A DNA stretch of 5,044 bases, from positions 1 through 5,044 of the forward strand of contig DUCL01000157.1 of assembly GCA_012959845.1 (NCBI GenBank), read 5' to 3'. Of the stretch, positions 1-5,044 are shown one piece after another. Source of the stretch: Candidatus Poseidoniales archaeon. Its GTDB lineage: Archaea > Thermoplasmatota > Poseidoniia > Poseidoniales > Poseidoniaceae. Below the pieces are notes generated by a model. That model saw nothing but the letters and a program-made list of their open reading frames with translations, searched no databases and was not told the origin of the DNA. How positions within the stretch are numbered: the stretch's first letter is position 1; every line of letters begins with the position of its first letter. A program made the translations under genes and the position numbers.

Positions 1-2
1 GT

Positions 3-782
3 GAATATGTAGATTTGAAATTGGATATTGGCTTATTGTCTGAAGTAGAAGCTGGAAACCATACGATTTACACGCGTGTAATAGAAGAAGGAGTTGATTC
101 TGAAGTTGCACGATACTTCGATTTACCTGTGGTTATTGAAGTCCAGAAAGATGTCCGTGCGGGTCGCCTAGAAGTAACTCTAAAGAGTGAGATAACACGC
201 TTTTCACCACAAGAAACAAAAAACGTTGAATTCAGAATAGACAACCAAAACAATGTGGCTCTCGATGTGGTAATCACCTTGGATGAACCAATGAATTGGG
301 ATGGGCTTATTAGGGCATCATCCGATCAAGCAGGTGGACCATTCATCATCCTCCATTTACCAGCGTATTCCAATAAGGATTTCTCAGTGGAAATTACATC
401 GCCAGCAGAATTGAAGAATAGTGAAGAAGTATTATTCTCTTTGACGATGACTCCAATGGATGAGAACTCACCCTATGAGGGGAATTATACTCAAATCAAA
501 ACTTTTGTCTTCAAGACAGAATGTAGTGGAATATCTTGCATGTATAATGAAATAATAAATCCAGAACCATCAACATTTGCATTGATTGTTGTCGTCGTAT
601 TATTGGGATTATACAGTTTCTATAATAGGGCAAAATTATCAGGTGAATCAAAGGAATATGAATTTGATTTTGCCGAGGGAGAAGAAGATGAAAATGATGA
701 AGATTCCCTATGGGAAGAAGTACAAATTGAAGTCGAGGAAGATGATGATTTAGAGTTGCTCGACGAGCTTGAAAACCTCTAA
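3..782 (+). CDS. Membrane-anchored extracellular beta-sandwich protein with acidic tail (5' partial)
   Basis: The frame is open from the window edge (first full codon at base 3), so the true start lies upstream; 259 residues and a TAA stop are visible. A TTG at base 15 is an internal codon, not a convincing start. Visible residues 1 to about 175 are rich in alternating hydrophobic and polar residues, with phrases such as FSPQETKNVEFRIDNQNN and LPAYSNKDFSVEI, typical of Ig-like NEW3/COG1361/COG1470-type surface domains; this assignment is inferred from pattern. A CSGISC cysteine pair precedes one hydrophobic helix (about bases 573-623), followed by basic residues (NRAK) and a roughly 50-residue tail whose last 40 residues contain 22 Asp/Glu. 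The expected topology is a large outside domain, one membrane helix and a cytoplasmic acidic tail. The helix is preceded by PEPSTFAL, resembling a PEP-CTERM signal, but the long tail argues against that processing. The specific function is not recognisable. It lies upstream of the giant secreted protein on the same strand. Confidence 0.85.
   Translation, partial: EYVDLKLDIGLLSEVEAGNHTIYTRVIEEGVDSEVARYFDLPVVIEVQKDVRAGRLEVTLKSEITRFSPQETKNVEFRIDNQNNVALDVVITLDEPMNWDGLIRASSDQAGGPFIILHLPAYSNKDFSVEITSPAELKNSEEVLFSLTMTPMDENSPYEGNYTQIKTFVFKTECSGISCMYNEIINPEPSTFALIVVVVLLGLYSFYNRAKLSGESKEYEFDFAEGEEDENDEDSLWEEVQIEVEEDDDLELLDELENL
573..623 (+). other. C-terminal transmembrane helix of gene 1
   Basis: About 17 residues dominated by Ile, Val and Leu (core FALIVVVVLLGLYSF) are flanked by Pro/Glu/Ser outside and by Asn-Arg-Ala-Lys inside. 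By the positive-inside rule the N-terminal domain faces outward and the acidic tail lies in the cytoplasm. This is the only membrane segment in the visible part of the protein. Confidence 0.85.
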
Positions 783-787
783 ACTAA

Positions 788-817
788 CTTTTCGCAGTGA
801 AAAGGAGATTACTTTTT
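788..817 (+). terminator. Possible terminator: 6-bp hairpin and T-run after gene 1
   Basis: Six bases after the gene 1 stop, CTTTTC (788-793) and GAAAAG (799-804) form a perfect 6-bp inverted repeat around a GCAGT loop. A run of five T follows at 813-817. The stem is short and AT-rich, and the T-run starts 8 bases after it, so this is not a classic bacterial intrinsic terminator. Euryarchaeal transcription can end at U-rich tracts alone, so the T-run may be the active part. The same bases could instead belong to a promoter for the next gene. Confidence 0.3.
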
Positions 818-834
818 ACAATTCCTAATAATAG
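799..834 (+). promoter_or_regulatory. Possible archaeal promoter (BRE/TATA-like) for gene 2
   Basis: A purine-rich stretch (GAAAAGGAGA, 799-808) followed by the AT-rich ACTTTTTACA and then TAATAATA (826-833) resembles a BRE plus TATA arrangement, which would place transcription start about 25 bases downstream, around 840-860, ahead of the chosen start codon at 948. There is no strong consensus match and the region overlaps the possible terminator, so this is only the best candidate in the gap. The GGAG at 804-807 is not a ribosome-binding site for gene 2, being over 75 bases from any in-frame ATG. Confidence 0.2.
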
Positions 835-931
835 GTATTCAGTGTGGCGTTTGTTCATCAGCATTTAACTCCAATAAATGAGCAATGTATGAACAGCGTA
901 CCATTCCCCTTATGAGGCAAAAGAACAACCC

Positions 932-936
932 GAGGT
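932..936 (+). promoter_or_regulatory. Shine-Dalgarno-like GAGGT deciding the gene 2 start
   Basis: GAGGT matches the archaeal anti-Shine-Dalgarno core and ends 11 bases before ATG at 948, slightly long spacing but usable. The other in-frame ATGs at 885 and 912, after the last in-frame stop (TGA at 879-881), have no such motif upstream. This favours 948, unless the transcript is leaderless or nearly so and begins near one of the earlier ATGs. Confidence 0.5.
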
Positions 937-947
937 TAGTGAAAACT

Positions 948-3900
948 ATGCATGAGTATTCTTCCCCCGCTTTGGCGCGCCCAGGATTGGAGATTTTGAA
1001 GCATCGAGATGCTATCAAATCGTTGTCATTAGTAATGCTGATGCTGTTGTCTACATTCGCTACAATTGACTTATATTCATACAGTGCTTTAGCAGCAACA
1101 GACCAAGATGGTGATGGATTAACATATGGTCTCGAATATTTGATGAACACTCAACCGAATAACCCAGATTCAGATAATGATGGCCTGCCAGATGGGTGGG
1201 AATGGCAATATGGATTGAACCCACTTTCAAGTCAGGGTGGAGATGGAGCAACAGGAGACCCTGATGGCGATAGCATGACTAATTTAATGGAATACAACTA
1301 CCTTATGCCTACTGGCTGGGATTCAACTACCACTTCAAACGTCCTTGACAAAGGTGTTTGGTGGAATGGAACAGTTCCAGTAAATAATTGGGATGAGGAA
1401 AATGCAATGCAATACACTAGAGTGGGTTGTGGAGGCAGTGGTTCTGATGGAACAGGTTCTATTATTTTGTGCGATGAAGACCCTGTTGGGAACATTTGTA
1501 CAAATGGATTTGACGATGACAAGGATGGATTCGTAGATTCAACCGATCCAGATAATGATGGTGATGCAGATTGTTCAAGCAACGATGATGATGGCGATGG
1601 AATCGCTGATGAAGATGTTGCTGGATGGGATACCGATGGTGATGGAATGCCTGATGGTTGGGAAGCAGCAAATGGATTGAATGCCACTAATCCATTCAAT
1701 GTCGATGGAGCAAATGGAGACCCTGATGGCGATGGACTAATCAATTTGATGGAATATGTTAATCCTTCTTGGACCACAATGTGTGGTGCATCTCCTTGTT
1801 TCCGCAATGGTCCAAATGGTGTAGTGACTGAAACCGTTTCACCATGTGACCCTGCGCAAGGAATTGGTCCAGGTGCTTGTGCAACACTCACTGCAGAGGT
1901 TGACGGAATAACGTCAACCAACCCACAAAAAGCAGATACTGATGGGGATGGATTAAATGATTCACATGAGGCATTGACATTGCTAACAGACCCAACATCT
2001 TCAGATACAGATAACGATGGAGTACCAGACGGAATTGAAGTCAATGGCGCATATGGAAATCCTCCTCAAGCTAGTGATCCTCGAAATAACAACACAGATG
2101 GTGATGCATTTGATGATGGTGCGGAAGATTTGAACGGTAACGGTGTCATGGACCCTGGTGAAACTGACCCAACGCGTCGTGAAGACTCTGGTGATGCAGA
2201 TAATGACGGTATCCAAAATTGGGAAGAAAATCTATCCTGTTCTTCTTGGGATATTGCAGATACAGATTTCGGAGGAATAAATGACGGTGAAGAGCGCAAT
2301 GTTTCTCACGGCACAGACCCTTGTGACTCAATGGTTGATTATTCGACATCCTATGCTTCATGGAATAGTGGAACAAACCAAGTGACTGTAGGAGACGGCT
2401 CGGGATTCAACCCAAGTGGAGGTGTTGGATGGTATAACGCATCGGGAACAACGAATTCTTTCGCCTATGCCACAGTTGTCAATAATGTGCTTCAAGGTGT
2501 TTCAGTAGGACCAGGCGTAGGTGTGACAACCGTGGAGAACCGCAATGGTTCATTCTGTCATTATAGCGCAACTCAAGCAGGAACTATTCTAACCACTCAC
2601 AATTATTGTGATGATGACTATACCGATTCGGATGGTGATGGCTTGGCTGACTGGCAGGAATTGCTAGGTACCTTTGGCTGGTTCTCCAATCCTTCATTAG
2701 TTGATACAGATGGTGACGGAGTCAATGATTATGATGAGGTTCGCAGGGATGGAACAGATCCCAATGAACCCTGTTCCAATCTATTGGATGATGACCTTGA
2801 TGGTCTAAATAATTACTTTGAAGTAACTACCGGTTGTGATTTATCTTGGATTGGAATTACAAATGGTTCACAAGATACCTGGATAACTGATATTGGAGTT
2901 GCAGATACCGATGGTGGCGGAGTAGACGATAAGTCCGAATACTTTGATGGAACAAATCCTGAAAATGACCCGAGTGATGATTTGCTCCCTGATGATTTTG
3001 ATGGCGACGGGATTCCAGATGCTATTGAGAATCAAACTGGAACAGACTGGACCAATCCTGATACCGATGGAGGAGGGATGTTAGATGGTGATGAATGTCC
3101 AATTCAATTTTGGTTTGTGAATTGTGTAGGTGCGCCATTCAATCCATGGGACCCAAGTGATGATACAATCTCGAATGAAGTTGTTTTCTGGGCAAACAAT
3201 ACAACCGGCGTGGTTGATTTGTTCTCAGTTCACCGCTGGAGGCAAACTACTAACGATTTCTACACCGGTACGACTTATGCACATATCGGAACAGCGCACC
3301 CCAGTACCGCAGTTATAGTGCCTACTACTAACAAGACTGGTTTAGCAGATTCAGTATTTGCAAATGATACTATTGTATGGACGCTACAAATGAACAGTCC
3401 AATAATGAATGGAGCGGTTCCGATGCCTGATTCTTGGACAGAATTGGCATTTTGGAATGATGCTGGGGCTCTTTTGGATGTATCAAATGATACATACATA
3501 ATTACTGCTAACCCTGGCCCAATAAGTGAAATCTGGGTTAACAATTCAGAATTTTACTTCGACTGGGCTAACAATTCCGCCTCTTCAATAGCCAGTCCTG
3601 GATTTTCTTATGAATTAGCACTCGATGCTAGTTTCACGGACCCATCCCATACCAATTCCGGACTCTTCAATATTACAAATGCAGTGATTAGCGATGCTGG
3701 AGTAACAGATGCTTATTCTAAGGCTTCTGCGATTTCAGATTTCTTAATCAACGGTAATTCAACAACTGAATTCAAGAGAAATTACAATGGTTCAGGTGCC
3801 CCAATGGAAGAGGATATGTCCAATATTCTCGTTGGCAATGTGCATGAAGGAAGTTGCGCAGAATTTTCTGCAGCATTTGTAACAATGGCACGTTTGGCCG

Positions 3901-5044
3901 GATTACCAGCGCGATACGTCACCGGATTTGTCGGTGGAATATGGACCGGTAACGGCTACGAAGTGTATTCAGAACACCGTTCTACATGGGGAGAGGTAAA
4001 ACTCCAACAAAACCCCTCAAATGGTAATCTAGACATGGGCTGGGTTGCATTTGATGCTTGTCCGGCAGCTGAAGAAATTGAAATTGTTAACCAAACTGCT
4101 AGTCCATTGACTTGGGATAGAGACGGCCAAACTAATTTCAGTGTTTCCGGTCAACTTAGATTTGCAGAAAATTCAACACCAATATCCAATTTACCACTCA
4201 TAGGTTATCTTGTACCTCTTGATGAAGCAGATCAGGTGCCTGGTTCTGGCGGCGCTCCTGGTAGAATATTTTCCTCATCGAATAGTATGCCCGATGGTAA
4301 TTTCACCATGCAAGGCATTCCAGCAGAAGCGATTCGCCCAGGAATTCATAGACTTGTAATTGAGCATCATCAAAGTGGATATGTTTCTCACGGTGGCATT
4401 GTCTTAGATGTATACATCAATGTCACCGATGATTCAATGATTAATCACACCAGTCCGCAAACGATAGACTCGCCTGTTGTAGGCGCAGGTGCGACTACTA
4501 TCCTCCAAGGTTTGCTCTCATTTGAAAATCCGCCAACAACATGGGCACAGGAAATTGAAAACCAAACTGTTTGGTTAGAATTTGTTTCTTCGGTAAACGG
4601 TGTAACCAATCTCAGTGGTGATGTTGGCCCTGGAGGTGTATGGAGTATTGTTGTTGATTTAGATCCATTAGAATTCAAGACAAATATTTCTGCAACACTT
4701 GGCTACTCTGGTTGGACTGATAATTCCGTTACTTCATTTATTCCACCACAATTCCATCTGCGTCCATCTACACATACAATTGCTCTTGATATTCGTGACG
4801 CTCCTAACCTAACTGCAACAGTTGAAGGGCCAATGGCCAATAACAGTGTATTCGTCTTAGATGACGATGTCCACATTAACGGTTCTGCGATGACAATAGG
4901 TGCATCTCCAGTAGCTATGTTGGGAAACCTTTCATTATCTATCCGGCAAAATGATTCGGGAATGGAATGGCTTGAGGTATTCAATTTCACAGTAAATGGT
5001 TCATTTACAATTACGCATCTTCTTTCTTCAGCAGATACTCCTGT
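948..5044 (+). CDS. Giant secreted TSP3-repeat / transglutaminase-like surface protein (3' partial)
   Basis: One uninterrupted frame gives 1365 residues from ATG 948 and runs off the window. The order is: signal peptide (residues about 23-49, ending ALA-A); calcium-loop blocks of DxDxDG type (about 20 loops, residues 52 to about 739) broken by inserts; a beta-rich linker (about 740-918); a transglutaminase-like domain (about 919-1048) with GSCAEFS (Cys970), LAGLPARYVTGF, HRSTWGEV (His1010) and WVAFDACP (Asp1036); then beta-sandwich modules to the edge. Known biology: DxDxDG loops bind calcium and stiffen extracellular stalks; transglutaminase-core domains act on Gln/Lys amides or as cysteine peptidases. 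Inferred role: a calcium-stabilised surface stalk presenting a crosslinking or amide-cleaving domain. His1010 sits four residues before the conserved Trp rather than two, so activity is uncertain. The C-terminus, probably with a membrane anchor as in gene 1, is not visible. An alternative start at 885 would add 21 residues. The coding assignment is very sure; the exact substrate is unknown. Confidence 0.92.
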   Translation, partial: MHEYSSPALARPGLEILKHRDAIKSLSLVMLMLLSTFATIDLYSYSALAATDQDGDGLTYGLEYLMNTQPNNPDSDNDGLPDGWEWQYGLNPLSSQGGDGATGDPDGDSMTNLMEYNYLMPTGWDSTTTSNVLDKGVWWNGTVPVNNWDEENAMQYTRVGCGGSGSDGTGSIILCDEDPVGNICTNGFDDDKDGFVDSTDPDNDGDADCSSNDDDGDGIADEDVAGWDTDGDGMPDGWEAANGLNATNPFNVDGANGDPDGDGLINLMEYVNPSWTTMCGASPCFRNGPNGVVTETVSPCDPAQGIGPGACATLTAEVDGITSTNPQKADTDGDGLNDSHEALTLLTDPTSSDTDNDGVPDGIEVNGAYGNPPQASDPRNNNTDGDAFDDGAEDLNGNGVMDPGETDPTRREDSGDADNDGIQNWEENLSCSSWDIADTDFGGINDGEERNVSHGTDPCDSMVDYSTSYASWNSGTNQVTVGDGSGFNPSGGVGWYNASGTTNSFAYATVVNNVLQGVSVGPGVGVTTVENRNGSFCHYSATQAGTILTTHNYCDDDYTDSDGDGLADWQELLGTFGWFSNPSLVDTDGDGVNDYDEVRRDGTDPNEPCSNLLDDDLDGLNNYFEVTTGCDLSWIGITNGSQDTWITDIGVADTDGGGVDDKSEYFDGTNPENDPSDDLLPDDFDGDGIPDAIENQTGTDWTNPDTDGGGMLDGDECPIQFWFVNCVGAPFNPWDPSDDTISNEVVFWANNTTGVVDLFSVHRWRQTTNDFYTGTTYAHIGTAHPSTAVIVPTTNKTGLADSVFANDTIVWTLQMNSPIMNGAVPMPDSWTELAFWNDAGALLDVSNDTYIITANPGPISEIWVNNSEFYFDWANNSASSIASPGFSYELALDASFTDPSHTNSGLFNITNAVISDAGVTDAYSKASAISDFLINGNSTTEFKRNYNGSGAPMEEDMSNILVGNVHEGSCAEFSAAFVTMARLAGLPARYVTGFVGGIWTGNGYEVYSEHRSTWGEVKLQQNPSNGNLDMGWVAFDACPAAEEIEIVNQTASPLTWDRDGQTNFSVSGQLRFAENSTPISNLPLIGYLVPLDEADQVPGSGGAPGRIFSSSNSMPDGNFTMQGIPAEAIRPGIHRLVIEHHQSGYVSHGGIVLDVYINVTDDSMINHTSPQTIDSPVVGAGATTILQGLLSFENPPTTWAQEIENQTVWLEFVSSVNGVTNLSGDVGPGGVWSIVVDLDPLEFKTNISATLGYSGWTDNSVTSFIPPQFHLRPSTHTIALDIRDAPNLTATVEGPMANNSVFVLDDDVHINGSAMTIGASPVAMLGNLSLSIRQNDSGMEWLEVFNFTVNGSFTITHLLSSADTP
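1014..1094 (+). other. Sec-type signal peptide of gene 2
   Basis: Residues about 23-50 from the 948 start: basic residues (KHR, then K24), a hydrophobic core (SLSLVMLMLLSTFATI), then a polar stretch ending YSALA followed by Ala-Thr-Asp. The ALA motif around residue 49 is a good signal-peptidase I site, and the calcium-loop region begins directly after it (DQDGDG). The n-region of about 22 residues is long, which would be longer still with a start at 885. Confidence 0.75.
1101..1295 (+). repeat. TSP3-like calcium-loop block A
   Basis: Three acidic loops follow the signal peptide: DQDGDG (1101), DSDNDG (1167) and DPDGDS (1257), each followed by a hydrophobic residue and a short helix-like segment ending in Glu (LEY, DGWE, NLMEY). 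This spacing of Asp at positions 1, 3 and 5 is the thrombospondin type-3/EF-hand-like calcium-binding pattern. The 1167-1295 part is copy 1 of a 43-residue repeat seen again at 1629-1757. Confidence 0.85.
1167..1295 (+). repeat. 43-residue repeat, copy 1
   Basis: This 129-base unit runs from DSDNDGLPDGWE through YGLN to GDPDGD and NLMEY. It aligns without gaps to the unit at 1629-1757, with 26 of 43 residues identical by hand count. The DNA shares an exact 18-base stretch at 1254-1271 and 1716-1733. Confidence 0.85.
1296..1502 (+). other. Cysteine-bearing insert between calcium blocks A and B
   Basis: Residues about 117-185 lack calcium loops, are Trp/Gly/Asn-rich, and carry cysteines in RVGCGGSG, ILCDED and NICTNG. 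The end of this segment leads into FDDDKDGFVDSTDPD, which resembles the Cys-NG-DDDxDG-vD-DPD metal-binding repeats of the MopE-like type common in secreted bacterial proteins. Disulfides are likely, given the secreted location. Confidence 0.5.
1503..1757 (+). repeat. TSP3-like calcium-loop block B
   Basis: Five dense acidic loops: DDDKDG (1512), DPDNDG, DDDGDG, DTDGDG (1629) and DPDGDG (1719). The first three are almost back to back, making one of the most Asp-rich stretches in the protein; the last two form copy 2 of the 43-residue repeat. Confidence 0.85.
1629..1757 (+). repeat. 43-residue repeat, copy 2
   Basis: This unit starts DTDGDGMPDGWE, contains NGLN and DGANGDPDGDG and ends NLMEY. 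It has the same length as copy 1 with no gaps, and its start lies 462 bases downstream of copy 1, in frame. Conserved positions include all loop Asp residues, the DGWE turn and the NLMEY end. Confidence 0.85.
1758..1928 (+). other. Cysteine-rich insert between calcium blocks B and C
   Basis: Residues about 271-327 contain four cysteines in MCGASPC, SPCDPA and GACATL, with Gly/Pro/Asn-rich spacing and no hydrophobic helix. It occupies the same place after repeat copy 2 as the 1296-1502 insert does after copy 1. The family is not recognised; two disulfides are plausible. Confidence 0.45.
1935..2339 (+). repeat. TSP3-like calcium-loop block C
   Basis: About six loops: DTDGDG (1941 region), DTDNDG (2004), NTDGDA (2094 region), DLNGNG (2127), DADNDG and DTDFGG. 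The segment EDLNGNGVMDPGETDPT is a recurrent variant in secreted calcium-loop proteins, with Asn replacing two Asp. DTDFGG has Gly where the fifth-position Asp normally sits and may bind calcium less tightly. Confidence 0.8.
2340..2609 (+). other. Beta-rich insert domain between calcium blocks C and D
   Basis: About 90 residues rich in Ser, Thr, Gly, Val and Asn with no DxDxDG loops, containing phrases such as GVGWYNASGTTNSFAYATVV and FCHYSATQAGTI and ending in NYCDDD. The alternating pattern suggests a small beta-sandwich. Its two cysteines could pair. No family is recognised. Confidence 0.45.
2610..3164 (+). repeat. TSP3-like calcium-loop block D
   Basis: Loops DSDGDG (2625), DTDGDG (2703), DDDLDG, DTDGGG (2904 region), DFDGDG (near 2997) and DTDGGG (3060) alternate with short Glu-ending helices (DWQE, DYDE, AIENQTG) and with DP turns (GTDPNEPC, TNPENDPSDD). 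The block closes with NPWDPSDD. Both DTDGGG loops have Gly at position 5. Cysteines between loops (EPCSN, TGCDL, DECPI, VNCVG) fit disulfide-stapled TSP3 architecture. Confidence 0.85.
3165..3701 (+). other. Beta-rich linker domain before the transglutaminase
   Basis: About 179 residues without calcium loops or cysteines, with repeated hydrophobic strands (NEVVFWANNTTG, DTIVWTLQM, SEIWVNNSEFYFDWANNS, FSYELALDAS). They fit one or two beta-sandwich domains of the kind often placed before archaeal and bacterial transglutaminase cores. Sequons of NxS/T type are dense here. The specific family is not recognised. Confidence 0.5.
3702..4091 (+). other. Transglutaminase-like domain (Transglut_core type)
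   Basis: Residues about 919-1048. A helix of the form DAYSKASAISDFLI is followed by GSCAEFSAAFVTMARLAGLP and ARYVTGFVGG, the classical nucleophile helix (Cys970) and its following PAR-VTG strand. Then come YEVYSEHRSTWGEVKL (His1010) and GWVAFDACP (Asp1036), matching the order Cys-His-Asp with spacings of 40 and 26 residues. In typical members the His is two residues before the conserved Trp (HxW); here it is four before, with Ser at the usual place. The Asp is followed by Ala-Cys-Pro instead of Pro-Thr. The fold assignment is strong; activity and chemistry (crosslinking or hydrolysis) are uncertain. Confidence 0.88.
4131..5044 (+). other. Tandem beta-sandwich modules after the transglutaminase (partial)
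   Basis: About 304 residues with at least three modules beginning in a strand-Gly-strand pattern: FSVSGQLRFAENSTPISN (from about 4137), TTILQGLLSFENPP (about 4494) and VFVLDDDVHINGSAM (about 4848). Each goes on to a GxF/W-[ST] strand (DGNFTMQGIP, GGVWSIVVDL, VNGSFTITHL), as in Ig-like or carboxypeptidase-regulatory-like extracellular domains. Sequons are very dense. Cysteine is absent. The last module is cut by the window edge. Confidence 0.55.

Noticed and set aside
558..640. True PEP-CTERM sorting signal in gene 1
   Set aside because: Not annotated as such because about 50 residues follow the helix; canonical signals end the protein right after the basic patch. Kept only as a finding.
839..1150. 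103-codon minus-strand ORF across the gap and the gene 2 signal peptide
   Set aside because: No recognisable motif, and it overlaps the start region, signal peptide and first calcium loop of the well-supported plus-strand gene.
1298..2044. 248-codon minus-strand ORF with Ser/Pro-rich product
   Set aside because: It is the antisense shadow of the GAT/GGT-rich calcium loops: repeated Asp-Gly codons read as Ile, Ser and Pro in the other direction and rarely create stops. The plus-strand frame has recognisable domains and runs through the whole area.
2066..2376. Overlapping minus-strand ORFs of 76-77 codons
   Set aside because: Low-complexity products in different frames opposite calcium block C; they are antisense shadows.
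1101..3164. The regular GAT-GGT-GAT-GGA repeats as a CRISPR array or DNA satellite
   Set aside because: The unit spacing is irregular, codon choice varies, and the pattern follows amino-acid constraint in an open frame; there are no constant direct repeats with spacers.
3130..3318. 62-codon plus-strand ORF in another frame
   Set aside because: It lies wholly inside gene 2, has no ribosome-binding site or recognised motif, and the main frame has coherent beta-rich protein there.
4445..4990. Minus-strand ORFs of 77 and 95 codons near the window end
   Set aside because: Opposite the beta-sandwich modules of gene 2, with no motif, signal or spacing that supports real genes.

Overview
The window looks like a piece of an archaeal chromosome. 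The best guess is a marine euryarchaeon of the Poseidoniales (Marine Group II) or a close relative. This rests on protein style, not on a marker gene: a beta-sandwich surface protein with one C-terminal membrane helix and a very acidic cytoplasmic tail, followed by a giant secreted protein combining DxDxDG calcium loops, a transglutaminase-like domain and many N-glycosylation sequons. Base composition is moderately AT-rich. There is no rRNA, tRNA, CRISPR array or mobile element.

Layout: bases 3-782 hold the 3' part of a plus-strand gene for a membrane-anchored extracellular protein. Its start lies before the window. Bases 783-947 are a non-coding gap of about 165 bases with a small hairpin followed by a T-run, AT-rich possible promoter elements, and a GAGGT ribosome-binding site. 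From 948 to the window end one uninterrupted plus-strand frame (same frame as gene 1) encodes at least 1365 residues and continues out of the window. This second gene is not obvious from complete-ORF listings because its stop codon is not included.

The large protein reads, in order: signal peptide; four blocks of thrombospondin type-3-like calcium loops (about 20 loops) separated by cysteine-bearing or beta-rich inserts, including two copies of a 43-residue repeat; a beta-rich linker; a transglutaminase-like domain with the GSCAEFS cysteine motif and a WVAFDACP aspartate motif; then beta-sandwich modules up to the window edge. The histidine motif is off the usual register, so catalytic activity is open.

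Both genes encode cell-surface products on the same strand and may serve the same cell-envelope or extracellular-matrix role, but the gap with its possible terminator and promoter argues for at least partly separate transcription. Every minus-strand ORF, including one of 248 codons, is a shadow of the repetitive coding sequence.
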